Part shown: piece by piece, positions 21,472-29,545 of the stretch
Position numbering within the stretch: position 1 is the stretch's first letter
Layout of the letters: every line of letters starts with the position of its first letter
Origin: a virus
Virus record (IMG/VR): IMGVR_UViG_3300027896_000017
Location: 1-64,000 of that record
Direction: 5' to 3' (one strand)
DNA: 64,000 nt
Made by a program: the position numbers and the translations under genes
The notes under the pieces: model-generated
The model's input: only the letters and a program-made list of their open reading frames with translations
Database searches by the model: none
Told to the model about the DNA's origin: nothing

Positions 21472-21624
21472 ATGGACAATGAAAAGATTCCAGAAAATAC
21501 TTCTAGAAATGAATTAGAGATAATTCATACCATACCTACCGAAGAAATTAAATCCGAATCTATCAGCAATATTATATGTTCTTGTGGTGAATGCTTAATT
21601 GATGGATATTGCCCTGCTGCATAA
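21472..21624 (+). CDS. Small acidic protein with CxCGEC tail
   Basis: 50 residues. Glu-rich N-terminus, then CSCGECLIDGYC, similar in style to other cysteine-tail genes in the region. The start context lacks a strong site. Unknown. Confidence 0.6.
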   Translation: MDNEKIPENTSRNELEIIHTIPTEEIKSESISNIICSCGECLIDGYCPAA

Positions 21625-21738
21625 TATAAATATTTTTTTTAAAGGATGTGTATAAATATACTTTTATCCTTATATTTACTTTATTTTTTTTTCTGTAATT
21701 TGATAAAAATAAAATGTCACTTTAATAAGAGGGGTTAT

Positions 21739-21978
21739 ATGTTTAAAATAAAAAATAAGTTTTCATTGTTTATTTTTATTATTTTATTTATCATAATTAT
21801 TTATTGCATTTTTAACGTATTCTTTTGTGGAATAAAAACCATAATAGTACCCAATCACGTTAAGCTTAATGGTAACAAATATATTGTTTTAATAGAAAAA
21901 CCTATATCAAAAAAATACTGGAGCGATCTTTCAGGTGGAGTCGCGATTAAAAAAGTTTATTACTTAGAAAGACGATAA
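21739..21978 (+). CDS. Single-pass membrane protein
   Basis: 79 residues from ATG 21739 with AAGAGGGG upstream. Transmembrane helix about 9-31. The outside part has VPNHVKLNGNKYIVLIEKPISKKYW. Unknown role. Confidence 0.7.
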   Translation: MFKIKNKFSLFIFIILFIIIIYCIFNVFFCGIKTIIVPNHVKLNGNKYIVLIEKPISKKYWSDLSGGVAIKKVYYLERR

Positions 21979-22039
21979 TCTATAGTAAAATATAGTGAAT
22001 AATGATATATTGTAAATATAACCAGAAAAAGGAGTTAAT

Positions 22040-22198
22040 ATGACTATAAAAGAACAATATGAAAAAGAAACAGGCAAAAAGGTCTTTATTCAAAAAATAG
22101 AAGGAACTCATTGTGTGCTGTCTGATACTGTTTCCAAAGACTATGTCGAATGGTTGGAAACTAAATTAAATAATATTCAAAAGGAAAAACAATCATGA
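22040..22198 (+). CDS. Small protein upstream of transglycosylase
   Basis: 52 residues (MTIKEQYEKETGKKVFIQKIEG...), AAAGGAG site. It ends in an ATGA overlap with the lytic transglycosylase gene, so the two are translationally coupled. Unknown. Confidence 0.75.
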   Translation: MTIKEQYEKETGKKVFIQKIEGTHCVLSDTVSKDYVEWLETKLNNIQKEKQS

Positions 22199-22845
22199 AA
22201 TATCTTTGGGAAATTGCAATAATAATAACTATATTATTTGTTTCTATATTATTAATAAATAAATATCAATACAAATTATATTGCAATAAAGATACAATAG
22301 AACTTCAAAAATATCATATAAAAGATATAGAATATAATAATATAGAAAAAACTATATCTATTTGTTATGATATTTCTAAATATGAAGCTCATTATTATGC
22401 CATTATTTATAAAGATTTTGCTGATAAATATAATATACCATGGGAAGTCTATCCAGCAGTTATACGCATTGAATCAAACTTTAACTCATCGGCAATATCA
22501 TCCAAGGGAGCTAAAGGCATAGCTCAAGTAGTTGAGTCTACAGGAAAAAATATTGCCGATAGTTTAGGGATTGAATTTAATGGTATAACTTTATGGAATA
22601 CTGTTTTATGTCAGATAATAGGATTTACTTACTTATCTGAAATGATTAAACAGTATGGTATGGATAATGGTATTAAGGCTTATGTTGGCGGCCCTTCTAA
22701 AATAAATAGTCAGGCAGCGAATGACTATAAAGGTTCTGTTATGAAAGAGGTTAATATGTTAATTAAAAAGTCAAACCAGATTAATAAAGAAACTAATATA
22801 TTAACTTACGTATATAAGGGAGTGCAAACAGAAAATAAAAAATAG
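22195..22845 (+). CDS. Membrane-anchored lytic transglycosylase (SLT fold)
   Basis: 216 residues. Transmembrane helix 5-23. The catalytic region VIRIESNFNSSAISSKGAKGIAQV places the catalytic Glu at residue 93 in the ES...S.GA.G..Q signature of soluble-lytic-transglycosylase folds. It cleaves peptidoglycan between MurNAc and GlcNAc. A free membrane-anchored form fits host wall remodelling or lysis rather than a tail lysozyme, since it is far from the tail genes. Confidence 0.9.
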   Translation: MKYLWEIAIIITILFVSILLINKYQYKLYCNKDTIELQKYHIKDIEYNNIEKTISICYDISKYEAHYYAIIYKDFADKYNIPWEVYPAVIRIESNFNSSAISSKGAKGIAQVVESTGKNIADSLGIEFNGITLWNTVLCQIIGFTYLSEMIKQYGMDNGIKAYVGGPSKINSQAANDYKGSVMKEVNMLIKKSNQINKETNILTYVYKGVQTENKK

Positions 22846-22857
22846 AAAGTTAAAAAT

Positions 22858-23037
22858 ATGACTGAAGTAAGATGCGGAAGGTTTAAATGTTTTCATAATA
22901 AAATTGAAATATGCGATCGAAAAGAAATAATTTTAATATTAAAAGAAATAGATAATCTTATTTTAGGAAAAACTACAATAGTCGATTGTGAAAGTTATTA
23001 TGAGCCTTCTGAAAGGGAAGCGGGCGAATTTCATTAA
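22858..23037 (+). CDS. Small cysteine-containing protein
   Basis: 59 residues (MTEVRCGRFKCFHNKIEICDRKEIILILKEID...). Four spaced cysteines near the N-terminus, then helix. Weak start site; close to the upstream gene. Unknown. Confidence 0.62.
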   Translation: MTEVRCGRFKCFHNKIEICDRKEIILILKEIDNLILGKTTIVDCESYYEPSEREAGEFH

Positions 23038-23087
23038 AATAGTTGCATCACAGCTATTAATATATTATATTATTCAAGGGTGGCCAA

Positions 23088-23453
23088 ATGGATAGTTATA
23101 CTTATATTCCCAACATTCATGTATTATTCGACAGGATTAGCGCTGTTCCACAGGCAATCTCTTACGGTGAGGCTCCGTTTAAGAGCTTCATCGCAAGAGA
23201 GGTTTTTGTAGATGGAAAACCAAAGGGTGAATATCATATTAAATTAAATAACCCTACTAAAATAAATATAGCTATGGCTATCCATTTTTTTTCAGATTCA
23301 TTAAGGCATTGCGAAATAAAAGAAATAGATCCTACTGGAACTCTTAATCTTGAATATCATATTTATATTATTACAAAAGATGAAATGAATATATTATCAA
23401 TGATGGGCATTCTCGAAAATTTAAGTAACACTGCTTTTCAATCATTAAAATAA
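23088..23453 (+). CDS. Unknown protein
   Basis: 121 residues starting MDSYTYIPNIHVLFDRISAVP. Mixed alpha/beta. The next gene starts 15 nt later in the same frame direction; likely co-expressed. Confidence 0.76.
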   Translation: MDSYTYIPNIHVLFDRISAVPQAISYGEAPFKSFIAREVFVDGKPKGEYHIKLNNPTKINIAMAIHFFSDSLRHCEIKEIDPTGTLNLEYHIYIITKDEMNILSMMGILENLSNTAFQSLK

Positions 23454-23467
23454 AAGAAAGGTAATAC

Positions 23468-24271
23468 ATGGATTCTGAAAATGTAAAAATAGTTGGTAAA
23501 GGCGAAGTAAAAGAATCTGACGACGCCAAAGATTGTTATGAAGAAGGTCTTCAATTACCGCCATTGCCTGATAATTCGGTAGAATATACGCCAGTTAAAT
23601 CTGAAGAAATTAAAGATAATACTATTGAATTGGCCAGCCCAACAATTCAAACTTTTTCAGTAAGTGATGTTGATGATCCTACCAATCTGGGGGACATATC
23701 TGAAGCTATAATAGAAGAAAAACCAAAAGAATTTGTGCCGAATATTCAAGATGCCAGAATTGATTCTGAAAATGAAGGTGGCGCTCAAGCTGCTCGTATT
23801 TCCGGACCTACAGGATTGGAGGCTAAAGCGGTAAAATTAGATGAAGCTATACAGCTATTGGGTGGGAAAAAAAGCAATTTTAACCCTGGCACAATACAAA
23901 ACGCTCTTGAGGATCAGAAAATAGAAGGTGGAGTTATATCTAATAGATCTACCGGACCAATGACTAATGATGGGGATGCCTCTAAAGAGGGCTTTCAAAT
24001 AAAAGAAATAAAGCCAGAAGAAGTTAAAAATAAATTCAGAGTATATGGTTTTACTGTTCAGTTTAAAGAAAATGATTTAACTGTTACACAAAATATTTCC
24101 GATTATTTTGATGATATTGAGGATGCGTTCACTTCGGTTAATAGGACAAAATATTTAATGACTATAGATGGTGGATATAGAGCTGCTAATATCATTTCCG
24201 GAATTCCAGAGATTTCACATTTGGATCAAAGGCTATATAAACATATAAATGGTTCATGGAGAAAGATGTAA
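23468..24271 (+). CDS. Acidic largely disordered protein
   Basis: 267 residues. The first 170 are acidic and low-complexity. The last 90 (VKNKFRVYGFTVQFKENDLTVTQNISDYFDDIEDAF...) look folded and beta-rich. AAAGG site. Function unknown; possibly an internal structural protein. Confidence 0.76.
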   Translation: MDSENVKIVGKGEVKESDDAKDCYEEGLQLPPLPDNSVEYTPVKSEEIKDNTIELASPTIQTFSVSDVDDPTNLGDISEAIIEEKPKEFVPNIQDARIDSENEGGAQAARISGPTGLEAKAVKLDEAIQLLGGKKSNFNPGTIQNALEDQKIEGGVISNRSTGPMTNDGDASKEGFQIKEIKPEEVKNKFRVYGFTVQFKENDLTVTQNISDYFDDIEDAFTSVNRTKYLMTIDGGYRAANIISGIPEISHLDQRLYKHINGSWRKM

Positions 24272-24293
24272 ATCTCTATGTTATCGTTTTCAC

Positions 24294-24315
24294 ATTCGTG
24301 ATATAACAATGATGT
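24294..24315 (+). promoter_or_regulatory. Extended -10 promoter motif
   Basis: TGATATAAC (24299-24307) followed by AATGATG. A terminator-like hairpin lies 25 nt downstream, before the tRNA. Confidence 0.5.
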
Positions 24316-24332
24316 ACAAATATTATAATTTT

Positions 24333-24370
24333 TTAAGGCGATTATCAATAAAATAATCGCCTTAATTTTA
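24333..24370 (+). terminator. Terminator-like hairpin before tRNA-Leu
   Basis: TTAAGGCGATTAT (24333-24345) pairs with ATAATCGCCTTAA (24353-24365), followed by T-rich sequence. Confidence 0.65.
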
Positions 24371-24387
24371 ATATAATAAAAAAATAA

Positions 24388-24749
24388 GCCAGCGTGGTGG
24401 AATTGGTAGACACATATGACTTGTTATGTTTGTTACAAAACGAGCCAAATTAGCGAAAGCTAATTATGAGAATCTTGAGAATTGCTGGAATAACCTTAGA
24501 GTTCCCATAACTACAACATGGTTGGAAACAACGAGTGTGAAAGTTATAAAATTATGGGAAATTGGTCAATCAGCATCCGAGCCTCTAAATAATTAAATTA
24601 TATGAGGAAGGTTCAGAGACTAAGCACAAGACACCCGATATGGGTGATGATATAGTCCAGACCATAACCATAATGGGCTTACGAAAGTAAGTGTGGTAAG
24701 AAAATCATATGATCTTATGATCGTATCGGTTCGACTCCGATCGCTGGCA
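24388..24749 (+). tRNA. tRNA-Leu(UAA) interrupted by a group I intron
   Basis: Exon 1 is 24388-24422: GCCAGCG acceptor, GTG/CAC D stem, ATATGACTT. Exon 2 is 24701-24749: AAAATCATATG, variable arm GATC/GATC, T arm ATCGG-TTCGACT-CCGAT, CGCTGGC + A. Joined, the anticodon loop is CUUAAAA with anticodon UAA and a TATGA/TCATA stem. The acceptor pairs perfectly; CCA is not encoded. The long variable arm confirms a leucine-type tRNA. Confidence 0.95.
24423..24700 (+). other. Group I intron in tRNA-Leu anticodon loop
   Basis: 278 nt, inserted after U34 and ending in G, as expected for group I splicing (U before the 5' site, terminal omega-G). The core has GTTCAGAGACTAAGC (P7 5' side and neighbours) and GATGATATAGTCCAGACC (P3/P7 3' side). 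No homing endonuclease is encoded. Cyanobacterial tRNA-Leu(UAA) introns occupy the same site, to my knowledge. Confidence 0.92.
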
Positions 24750-24775
24750 GAAAATAATTTAAAGGAAGGGAATAT

Positions 24776-25276
24776 ATGAGTCTTGAACACGCTTCTGGTT
24801 TTAAATTATTATCAAATTATTTACAACATTATTTTGGTGTTATATTGCATAAAATATATGTAATGTATTATCTAATATTTTTTTGTTGTAAATTAATGTG
24901 GCGCGGCACCGTCCACGATTTAAGTAAATTTTCTATATCTGAATCGAAATGGTTTGGTAGAGTAATTCATCATTTATCAGGTTCGCATTATGGCAGCGAC
25001 GATTATAAAGAAACTTTAAATTCTATTAAACCAGCCATAGAACATCATTATCAAAATAATAGGCACCATCCTGAATATTGGAAATTTAAAGGAATAGCTT
25101 TAGATAATGCCGTTGATATGATGAATTTAATTGATATAGTTGAAATGCTTGCTGATTGGCAAGCAGCGGTTAAAAGACATAAGACTGGAAATATTATAAA
25201 AAGCATTGATATTAATAAATCAAGATTTAATTTATCAGATAAATTGTGTTATATATTTTACAACACAGTAAAATAA
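24776..25276 (+). CDS. DUF5662-like phage protein
   Basis: 166 residues. HDLSKFSISE, IEHHYQNNRHHPEYW, MNLIDIVEMLADWQAAVKR and the final INKSRFNLSDKLCYIFYNTVK follow the pattern I recall for DUF5662, a common phage family of unknown function. The His/Asp-rich motifs suggest a metal-dependent, HD-like helical enzyme. The first 45 residues include a hydrophobic stretch. Confidence 0.78.
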   Translation: MSLEHASGFKLLSNYLQHYFGVILHKIYVMYYLIFFCCKLMWRGTVHDLSKFSISESKWFGRVIHHLSGSHYGSDDYKETLNSIKPAIEHHYQNNRHHPEYWKFKGIALDNAVDMMNLIDIVEMLADWQAAVKRHKTGNIIKSIDINKSRFNLSDKLCYIFYNTVK

Positions 25277-25363
25277 AAGGAACTATACACAATTGAATAG
25301 CACCATCATATAATTAATTACATTCAGCCATGATGGCTATATTACTCCACAAGGTAGATAGTA

Positions 25364-25600
25364 ATGTTTCATTATTACGACGATTTATTAAAAATTAAAA
25401 AAAAGAAACGAAAGCGAGGAAGAAAAGAAAGCTTTAGATATGGAAATACTGTATATTGGAACAGCCCTCTTGATTTAATTATGGATGGGTTTGTTCTAAA
25501 AGCTAACAGAAAAGAAGTAATAGTTGTTTCCCGTGGAGGTATAAGGAGAACCTTGTCACGCAGCATTATAAGCAAAAATAAAAACCATATTCCAAACTAA
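25364..25600 (+). CDS. Small basic protein, KOW/SH3-like
   Basis: 78 residues. Highly basic 10-25 (KIKKKKRKRGRKES), then GNTVYWNSPLDLIMDGFVLKANRKEVIVVSRGG, a probable small beta barrel. RNA or DNA binding is plausible. Unassigned. Confidence 0.7.
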   Translation: MFHYYDDLLKIKKKKRKRGRKESFRYGNTVYWNSPLDLIMDGFVLKANRKEVIVVSRGGIRRTLSRSIISKNKNHIPN

Positions 25601-25651
25601 CCCGCCTCTGTTAAGGTTCAGGGCAATCACGTTAATGCAAAGGATAATTTC

Positions 25652-25948
25652 ATGAACACGAGTAAATTGTATGTTGGAAATCTGCCGTTTTCAGTTGCTG
25701 ATCAAGAGCTGAAAGAACTCTTTGAGGCTATTGGTCCTGTTACAGAAGCAAAAGTAATTACCGATCGTGACACCGGACGCAGCAAAGGGTTTGCATTCGT
25801 GACAATGGACACCAAGGAAAACGCCCAGAAAGCTTCAGATGCCCTGAATGAAACAGAAATGGGCGGAAGGGTCATTGTGGTGAATGAGGCCAAAGAAAAG
25901 GAAAAGAAGACCTACACCAATGGTCCCAAAAGAGAATATCGCAGGTAG
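25652..25948 (+). CDS. RRM-domain RNA-binding protein
   Basis: 98 residues, a single RNA recognition motif. RNP2 LYVGNL at 6-11 and RNP1 KGFAFVTM at 45-52, with the RDTGRSKG loop before it, exactly as in small bacterial (cyanobacterial-type) Rbp proteins. The C-terminal 15 residues are basic. It binds single-stranded RNA through the aromatic residues of RNP1/2. In a phage this is unusual. GU-rich pentamer-array transcripts or the structured RNAs are candidate targets (inference). Less AT-rich than its neighbours, suggesting acquisition. Confidence 0.95.
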   Translation: MNTSKLYVGNLPFSVADQELKELFEAIGPVTEAKVITDRDTGRSKGFAFVTMDTKENAQKASDALNETEMGGRVIVVNEAKEKEKKTYTNGPKREYRR

Positions 25949-25963
25949 TTTTTACATTTTTAA

Positions 25964-25998
25964 GAAAAAAAGGAGGGAGTAAAATCCCTCTTTTTTTT
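25964..25998 (+). terminator. Rho-independent terminator after RRM gene
   Basis: GAGGGA pairs with TCCCTC, extended by A-run/T-run pairing; ends in nine T. Confidence 0.85.
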
Positions 25999-26091
25999 AG
26001 TTGTTAATAAGGATAAATTATAGTATGATATTCTTTTAACATAATTATTTACTTTTATTGAAAAATAATGTATATTATATTTATAATTACG

Positions 26092-26285
26092 ACGATGATT
26101 TCATCCAAAGGTTTTGGATAAATTATCATTTGTGAAGTAGTTATGGTTTTGAGCATAAGATAATTGTGCTTAAAATGTAGGTTGTATAACATCCTACACT
26201 TAGGAGCAGCAGTCTATAGTCCCTAAGTCTTTAACTGGAATAGCTTTCTATATTTTCAGTAACTATATTTAAATAATAACACTTA
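26092..26285 (+). ncRNA. Structured RNA with 23S GTPase-region strings
   Basis: Hairpins: ATGAT..ATCCAA/TTGGAT..ATCAT and TGTAGG/CCTACA. CTTAGGAGCAGC (26199-26210) matches 11/12 of the 23S L11-region string, and TTTAAC..GGAATAGCT (26230-26245) resembles TTTAAAG..GTAATAGCT from the same region. However CTTAGG also pairs with CCTAAG (26222-26227), which differs from the rRNA fold. The similarity is therefore tentative. Confidence 0.5.
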
Positions 26286-26306
26286 ACTTAAACAAAGGGG
26301 ATTTGT

Positions 26307-26561
26307 ATGAGTAATAGTATAATTAACAATATCAAAACCTCGGTAAAATGGTTGATTTTAAAAGAAGGAAATAAAATATCTATATCGAAAGCCTCTACCT
26401 GGCTGGCCGGCGCGTGCGGAACTATAATTGGATTTCAAAATATTCTGGTTTCATATCACATACCAATGACTCATCATGCACTTCTTATTTTTAAGGCTGC
26501 TGGAATTGTGTCTGCTGTTATAGCTTTAATTAGAACCAGGCATTCTCAAATTTCAATATAA
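26307..26561 (+). CDS. Two-helix membrane protein, holin candidate
   Basis: 84 residues, AAAGGGG site. Hydrophobic segments about 27-45 and 58-77. SISKASTWLAGACGTIIGFQNIL and ALLIFKAAGIVSAVIALI resemble small phage holins. The next two genes could be spanin-like, forming a lysis block. Unproven. Confidence 0.68.
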   Translation: MSNSIINNIKTSVKWLILKEGNKISISKASTWLAGACGTIIGFQNILVSYHIPMTHHALLIFKAAGIVSAVIALIRTRHSQISI

Positions 26562-26562
26562 C

Positions 26563-26922
26563 ATGGAAACATTTATACTTAATATCATTCTGACTTTTAT
26601 TTTAATATCAGCATTATTAATGATAATATTCCGTAATACTTATTTTGTTAAAGTAATATGGAAATATTCATTAATATTAATACCTGTATTTTTTTTAGTT
26701 ATTACTCGATTAATTAATAAAAAACCAAACGATAATATAAAAAAAGATGATACAACTATAGCTGGGATTAAAGATAAATTAAATGAAGCCAATATGATTT
26801 CAGCTATAGAGGTGTCTGCCGCGAGAGAAGACAATAAAGTAAGATTAGACGAATTGAAACGAATTTCTTCTATAAAAGATGATCAGGAACGGAGAAAATC
26901 GCTTTCTAATCTAATGGGATAA
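26563..26922 (+). CDS. Membrane protein with coiled-coil tail, i-spanin candidate
   Basis: 119 residues starting 1 nt after the previous stop. Hydrophobic helices at 5-23 and 33-50, then a charged helical region to the end. The topology is somewhat like an inner-membrane spanin, though two helices are unusual. It is followed 2 nt later by a lipoprotein. Confidence 0.68.
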   Translation: METFILNIILTFILISALLMIIFRNTYFVKVIWKYSLILIPVFFLVITRLINKKPNDNIKKDDTTIAGIKDKLNEANMISAIEVSAAREDNKVRLDELKRISSIKDDQERRKSLSNLMG

Positions 26923-26924
26923 AT

Positions 26925-27389
26925 ATGAAGTTTTTCATTTTTTTATTACTACTTGTTTATACCTCATGTTCTCAAAATCTTTCATTCATGCCTAAACCAT
27001 TTAATTTTGACAGCACTGTCCGTTTGCCAAAAGATCAATCTGAAGTAATAGATTCGTCTTTACCATATTTTAAACAATTTCCTATCGATTCAGGTAAAAT
27101 GTGTTTAAAAAATGGCATTTTAATAAGTGATAAAACTGCGGCGGAATATGTGTATTATAAATCATGCTATATTAGGCAAAATAAAGAACTAAATATAGCT
27201 AAATATTTATTGAACGAATATTACAATCAATCGTTGGCTGCTGAACAAATTTATAAAAATCAGATAGAAATATTAGAAAAAGAAAATAAAAGAAATTGGT
27301 TTGAAAAATATGGTTCCTATATTGGATTTATTATTGGAACAGCCGCCGCGATATTAACTGAAAAATACGTTTTTCAGGCTTCTAAATAA
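26925..27389 (+). CDS. Lipoprotein with C-terminal membrane helix
   Basis: 154 residues. Signal peptide 1-14 and lipobox VYTSC (Cys15). A helical middle (LLNEYYNQSLAAEQIYKNQIEILEKENKRNW) precedes a C-terminal hydrophobic segment (about 133-150). It could be an outer-membrane spanin partner of the preceding gene or, with both anchors, a unimolecular one. Confidence 0.7.
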   Translation: MKFFIFLLLLVYTSCSQNLSFMPKPFNFDSTVRLPKDQSEVIDSSLPYFKQFPIDSGKMCLKNGILISDKTAAEYVYYKSCYIRQNKELNIAKYLLNEYYNQSLAAEQIYKNQIEILEKENKRNWFEKYGSYIGFIIGTAAAILTEKYVFQASK

Positions 27390-27404
27390 TTGTTATATTT
27401 ATTA

Positions 27405-27425
27405 TGTTTGTGAAATAACAATATT
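27405..27425 (+). promoter_or_regulatory. Extended -10 promoter motif
   Basis: TGAAATAAC (27411-27419) followed by AATATTGAAG, upstream of a closed RNA. Confidence 0.5.
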
Positions 27426-27442
27426 GAAGATTTAATTTATAA

Positions 27443-27552
27443 TGCACGGTGCGTCTAATGCTTCTCGTTGGAGGCAAATCGTTGGGCGACTTAAGCACCA
27501 ACGCTTCTATAGAAGGCTTGAGTGTCTGGCGGTCTTGTTGACGCATCGTGCA
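27443..27552 (+). ncRNA. Closed structured RNA
   Basis: TGCACGGTGCGTC (27443-27455) pairs over 13 bp, one G-U, with GACGCATCGTGCA (27540-27552). An inner GTTGG..CCAAC helix is visible. AGTGTCTGGCGG matches 11 of 12 positions of a 23S string near nt 2220-2235 (AGTGTCTGGTGG). This is a single match and so only suggestive. Confidence 0.65.
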
Positions 27553-27587
27553 ATATAGATTTAATTTAAAAATTTTGTTCCTCGGCT

Positions 27588-27626
27588 AAAAGGGTCTTGC
27601 GTTTTAATATGCAAGGCCCTTTTGTT
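27588..27626 (+). terminator. Terminator
   Basis: AAAAGGGTCTTGC (27588-27600) pairs with GCAAGGCCCTTTT (27611-27623), then T-rich sequence. Confidence 0.8.
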
Positions 27627-27641
27627 TGATAAAGGAGATAT

Positions 27642-27896
27642 ATGGGAGATGTAGAAAATAAAATATTTAATGAATTGGAGGAAAAATTTCCTCACTGCTT
27701 ATTTACGCAAAGAGGAAAAACTATTATTTTGAATGATGGTGGATTTCATAACGAAATTCCTATTTTTAATATGACCAAATTGAAAGGAGAGTACGACATT
27801 GGTATACATAAAGAATTAATAGAATTTTTGAATCAAAATGGATTTGTAGCAATATATAAAAATAATAAACTTTATATTTCTAACCAGGAGGAATGA
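27642..27896 (+). CDS. Small unknown protein
   Basis: 84 residues, AAAGGAG site. MGDVENKIFNELEEKFPHCLFTQRGKTIILNDGG..., an alpha/beta fold with no recognisable family. It follows the terminator of the upstream RNA by 16 nt. Confidence 0.74.
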   Translation: MGDVENKIFNELEEKFPHCLFTQRGKTIILNDGGFHNEIPIFNMTKLKGEYDIGIHKELIEFLNQNGFVAIYKNNKLYISNQEE

Positions 27897-27977
27897 GTAG
27901 GCAAATCTACAATCAAAAAAAAGATCTATAATTTCTTATTATAATCTAATAAAAAAATCTAATCTAAGGAGAAAATA

Positions 27978-28553
27978 ATGAATTTAAAAGAAAGTGTTTT
28001 AGAGGTTCTTAAAAAAGATGATAAACAAACCTCCCATGAATTGGCCAACAAATGCAAAGTGCCTATTGAAGCAATACATACATGTATATATTTATTAAGA
28101 AAAGCCGGGCACAATATACAGAGTAAAGATAGGAAATATTTTATGGATATTCAAGAAAATATTTCAAAACAAACTGGAGATATAGCTAAGCGCTCTTCAT
28201 TTGAGGTTCTTGAAAAACTAAAAGAAGGTCCATTAAGTAAAGAGGAGTTAATGTCAAAATTGGGGATGTCTTCTCAATCTGTGATAAATTTTATCCATAC
28301 TCTGAGAAATAGATATGACGAAAACATCAAATTACATTGGAGAGATCGGAAATATTACTTGAATTCTCAAACAAAGGAGTCGGACAAAATCAACAATAAT
28401 GTGTCTAGTTTTAAAGAAGGAATACCTGGGATTCCAAGTCAGGATATAATAAAAGAAATGTCAGCTATACTACAAGAAGAATTGAAACATCTTCATGCAA
28501 TTAATGCCATGATTGATGCTTACAAAAATGTAAAAGGTCAATTTGCATTGTAA
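27978..28553 (+). CDS. Double winged-helix DNA-binding protein
   Basis: 191 residues. Two tandem repeats, each a helix-turn-helix followed by a wing: KESVLEVLKKDDKQTSHELANKCKVP...NIQSKDRKYFMD (1-55) and SFEVLEKLKEGPLSKEELMSKLGMS...KLHWRDRKYYLN (72-127). The C-terminal 50 residues are helical and likely dimerise. A phage transcription regulator is the natural reading. Confidence 0.82.
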   Translation: MNLKESVLEVLKKDDKQTSHELANKCKVPIEAIHTCIYLLRKAGHNIQSKDRKYFMDIQENISKQTGDIAKRSSFEVLEKLKEGPLSKEELMSKLGMSSQSVINFIHTLRNRYDENIKLHWRDRKYYLNSQTKESDKINNNVSSFKEGIPGIPSQDIIKEMSAILQEELKHLHAINAMIDAYKNVKGQFAL

Positions 28554-28585
28554 TTAAACTTTAACCGTATTAATGAAAGGGTTAT

Positions 28586-29068
28586 ATGGCTAAAAGAACA
28601 ATGATTATTCCTAAAACGGGGATTAAGTTGTATGATGATATCTTAGATTATCTGAAAAGGAGATCTCCAAACCCACAAAACGCACAATACTGCAGGCATG
28701 TGGCCGCACATTGCCATTCGAGCATGTATCATGTTAAAAACGCCATTAAAGCCATCCAATTAAATATGAATATAGGTATCCTCAAAACCCGACATCGTGG
28801 ATACGTATTATCAGGACTGGCGAATCAAATAGATGACCTCGATTCTTTAAGAGGAACTATGGGCATTTTGGCATGGATAGACAGGGATCTAAGGTCGTCA
28901 GTTAATGATATCAGGGCTAATTGGCCGCGTCACCAGATTGACCCAGTATTAAATTATATATTCAGACCCAATGCTAATCAGCATTATGCCTCGGATATAA
29001 ATTTGCTTAAAGCCCTCTTCGATAAAGTAAACACCGGCCTGTCTAAGAATTCTAATTTTAGAATTTAG
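28586..29068 (+). CDS. Unknown, HTH-like N-terminus
   Basis: 160 residues. Residues 15-75 (YDDILDYLKRRSPNPQNAQYCRHVAAHCHSSMYHVKNAIKAIQ) look like a helical DNA-binding domain similar in layout to the gene upstream. The rest is helical. Higher GC than its surroundings. Confidence 0.72.
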   Translation: MAKRTMIIPKTGIKLYDDILDYLKRRSPNPQNAQYCRHVAAHCHSSMYHVKNAIKAIQLNMNIGILKTRHRGYVLSGLANQIDDLDSLRGTMGILAWIDRDLRSSVNDIRANWPRHQIDPVLNYIFRPNANQHYASDINLLKALFDKVNTGLSKNSNFRI

Positions 29069-29095
29069 AACAATATTCAAATTGTTATTTATTCT

Positions 29096-29117
29096 AAAAT
29101 TATGGTATAATAATAGT
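29096..29117 (+). promoter_or_regulatory. Extended -10 promoter motif
   Basis: TGGTATAAT (29103-29111), a perfect TGNTATAAT, followed by AATAGTAGA. Upstream of a 220-nt RNA. Confidence 0.68.
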
Positions 29118-29338
29118 AGAAGATTTATCGGCGGTATGGGGTGGGGTTAATCAAACTCCATTTCGGATGCCATAGATAGCGCTACTCTTCTATAAGAAGG
29201 GTAAAATAATAGGCCAGCATAAAAAATGATAGGCTGCAACCTATCTGATAATCTGGCGGCCCTTGCAGGGGAAGCTCTTGCGCGGAGAAAACTTGTAAAA
29301 GGTCTGAGAGACGCACAACATGCTCTCAGGCCTTTTGC
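29117..29338 (+). ncRNA. Structured RNA, possible 23S L2-site strings
   Basis: Hairpins TACTCTTC/GAAGGGTA and GATAGG/CCTATC nested in GCCAG/CTGGC. The terminator is AAAAGGTCTGAGAG (29297-29310) with CTCTCAGGCCTTTT (29323-29336). GAAGCTCTTG and GGCGGCC occur, both present in 23S near nt 1815-1860 (L2/H66-H67 area) but in the opposite order. The rRNA link is tentative; the RNA unit itself is clear. Confidence 0.65.
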
Positions 29339-29374
29339 ATTTTATCATGATTTCTTTTTTTTAAGGTGGCAGAT

Positions 29375-29545
29375 ATGGAGGGCGATAGATTATATTTTTT
29401 AATATCTATTTCTGAAAACTTCAAAGATAAATTCATCTCTTTTTTACATAATCTGAATATAACTAATAAAGATGGATCAGTAGCAATTGAAACCGTTTAT
29501 GGTAAAAAAAAATTTGCCGTTATACCTGAAAGTCAGGAGATTTAA
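29375..29545 (+). CDS. Small unknown protein
   Basis: 56 residues, MEGDRLYFLISISENFKDKF..., AAGGTGG site. It ends directly before the next ATG (0 nt gap), so coupled to the TSCPD gene. Confidence 0.68.
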   Translation: MEGDRLYFLISISENFKDKFISFLHNLNITNKDGSVAIETVYGKKKFAVIPESQEI

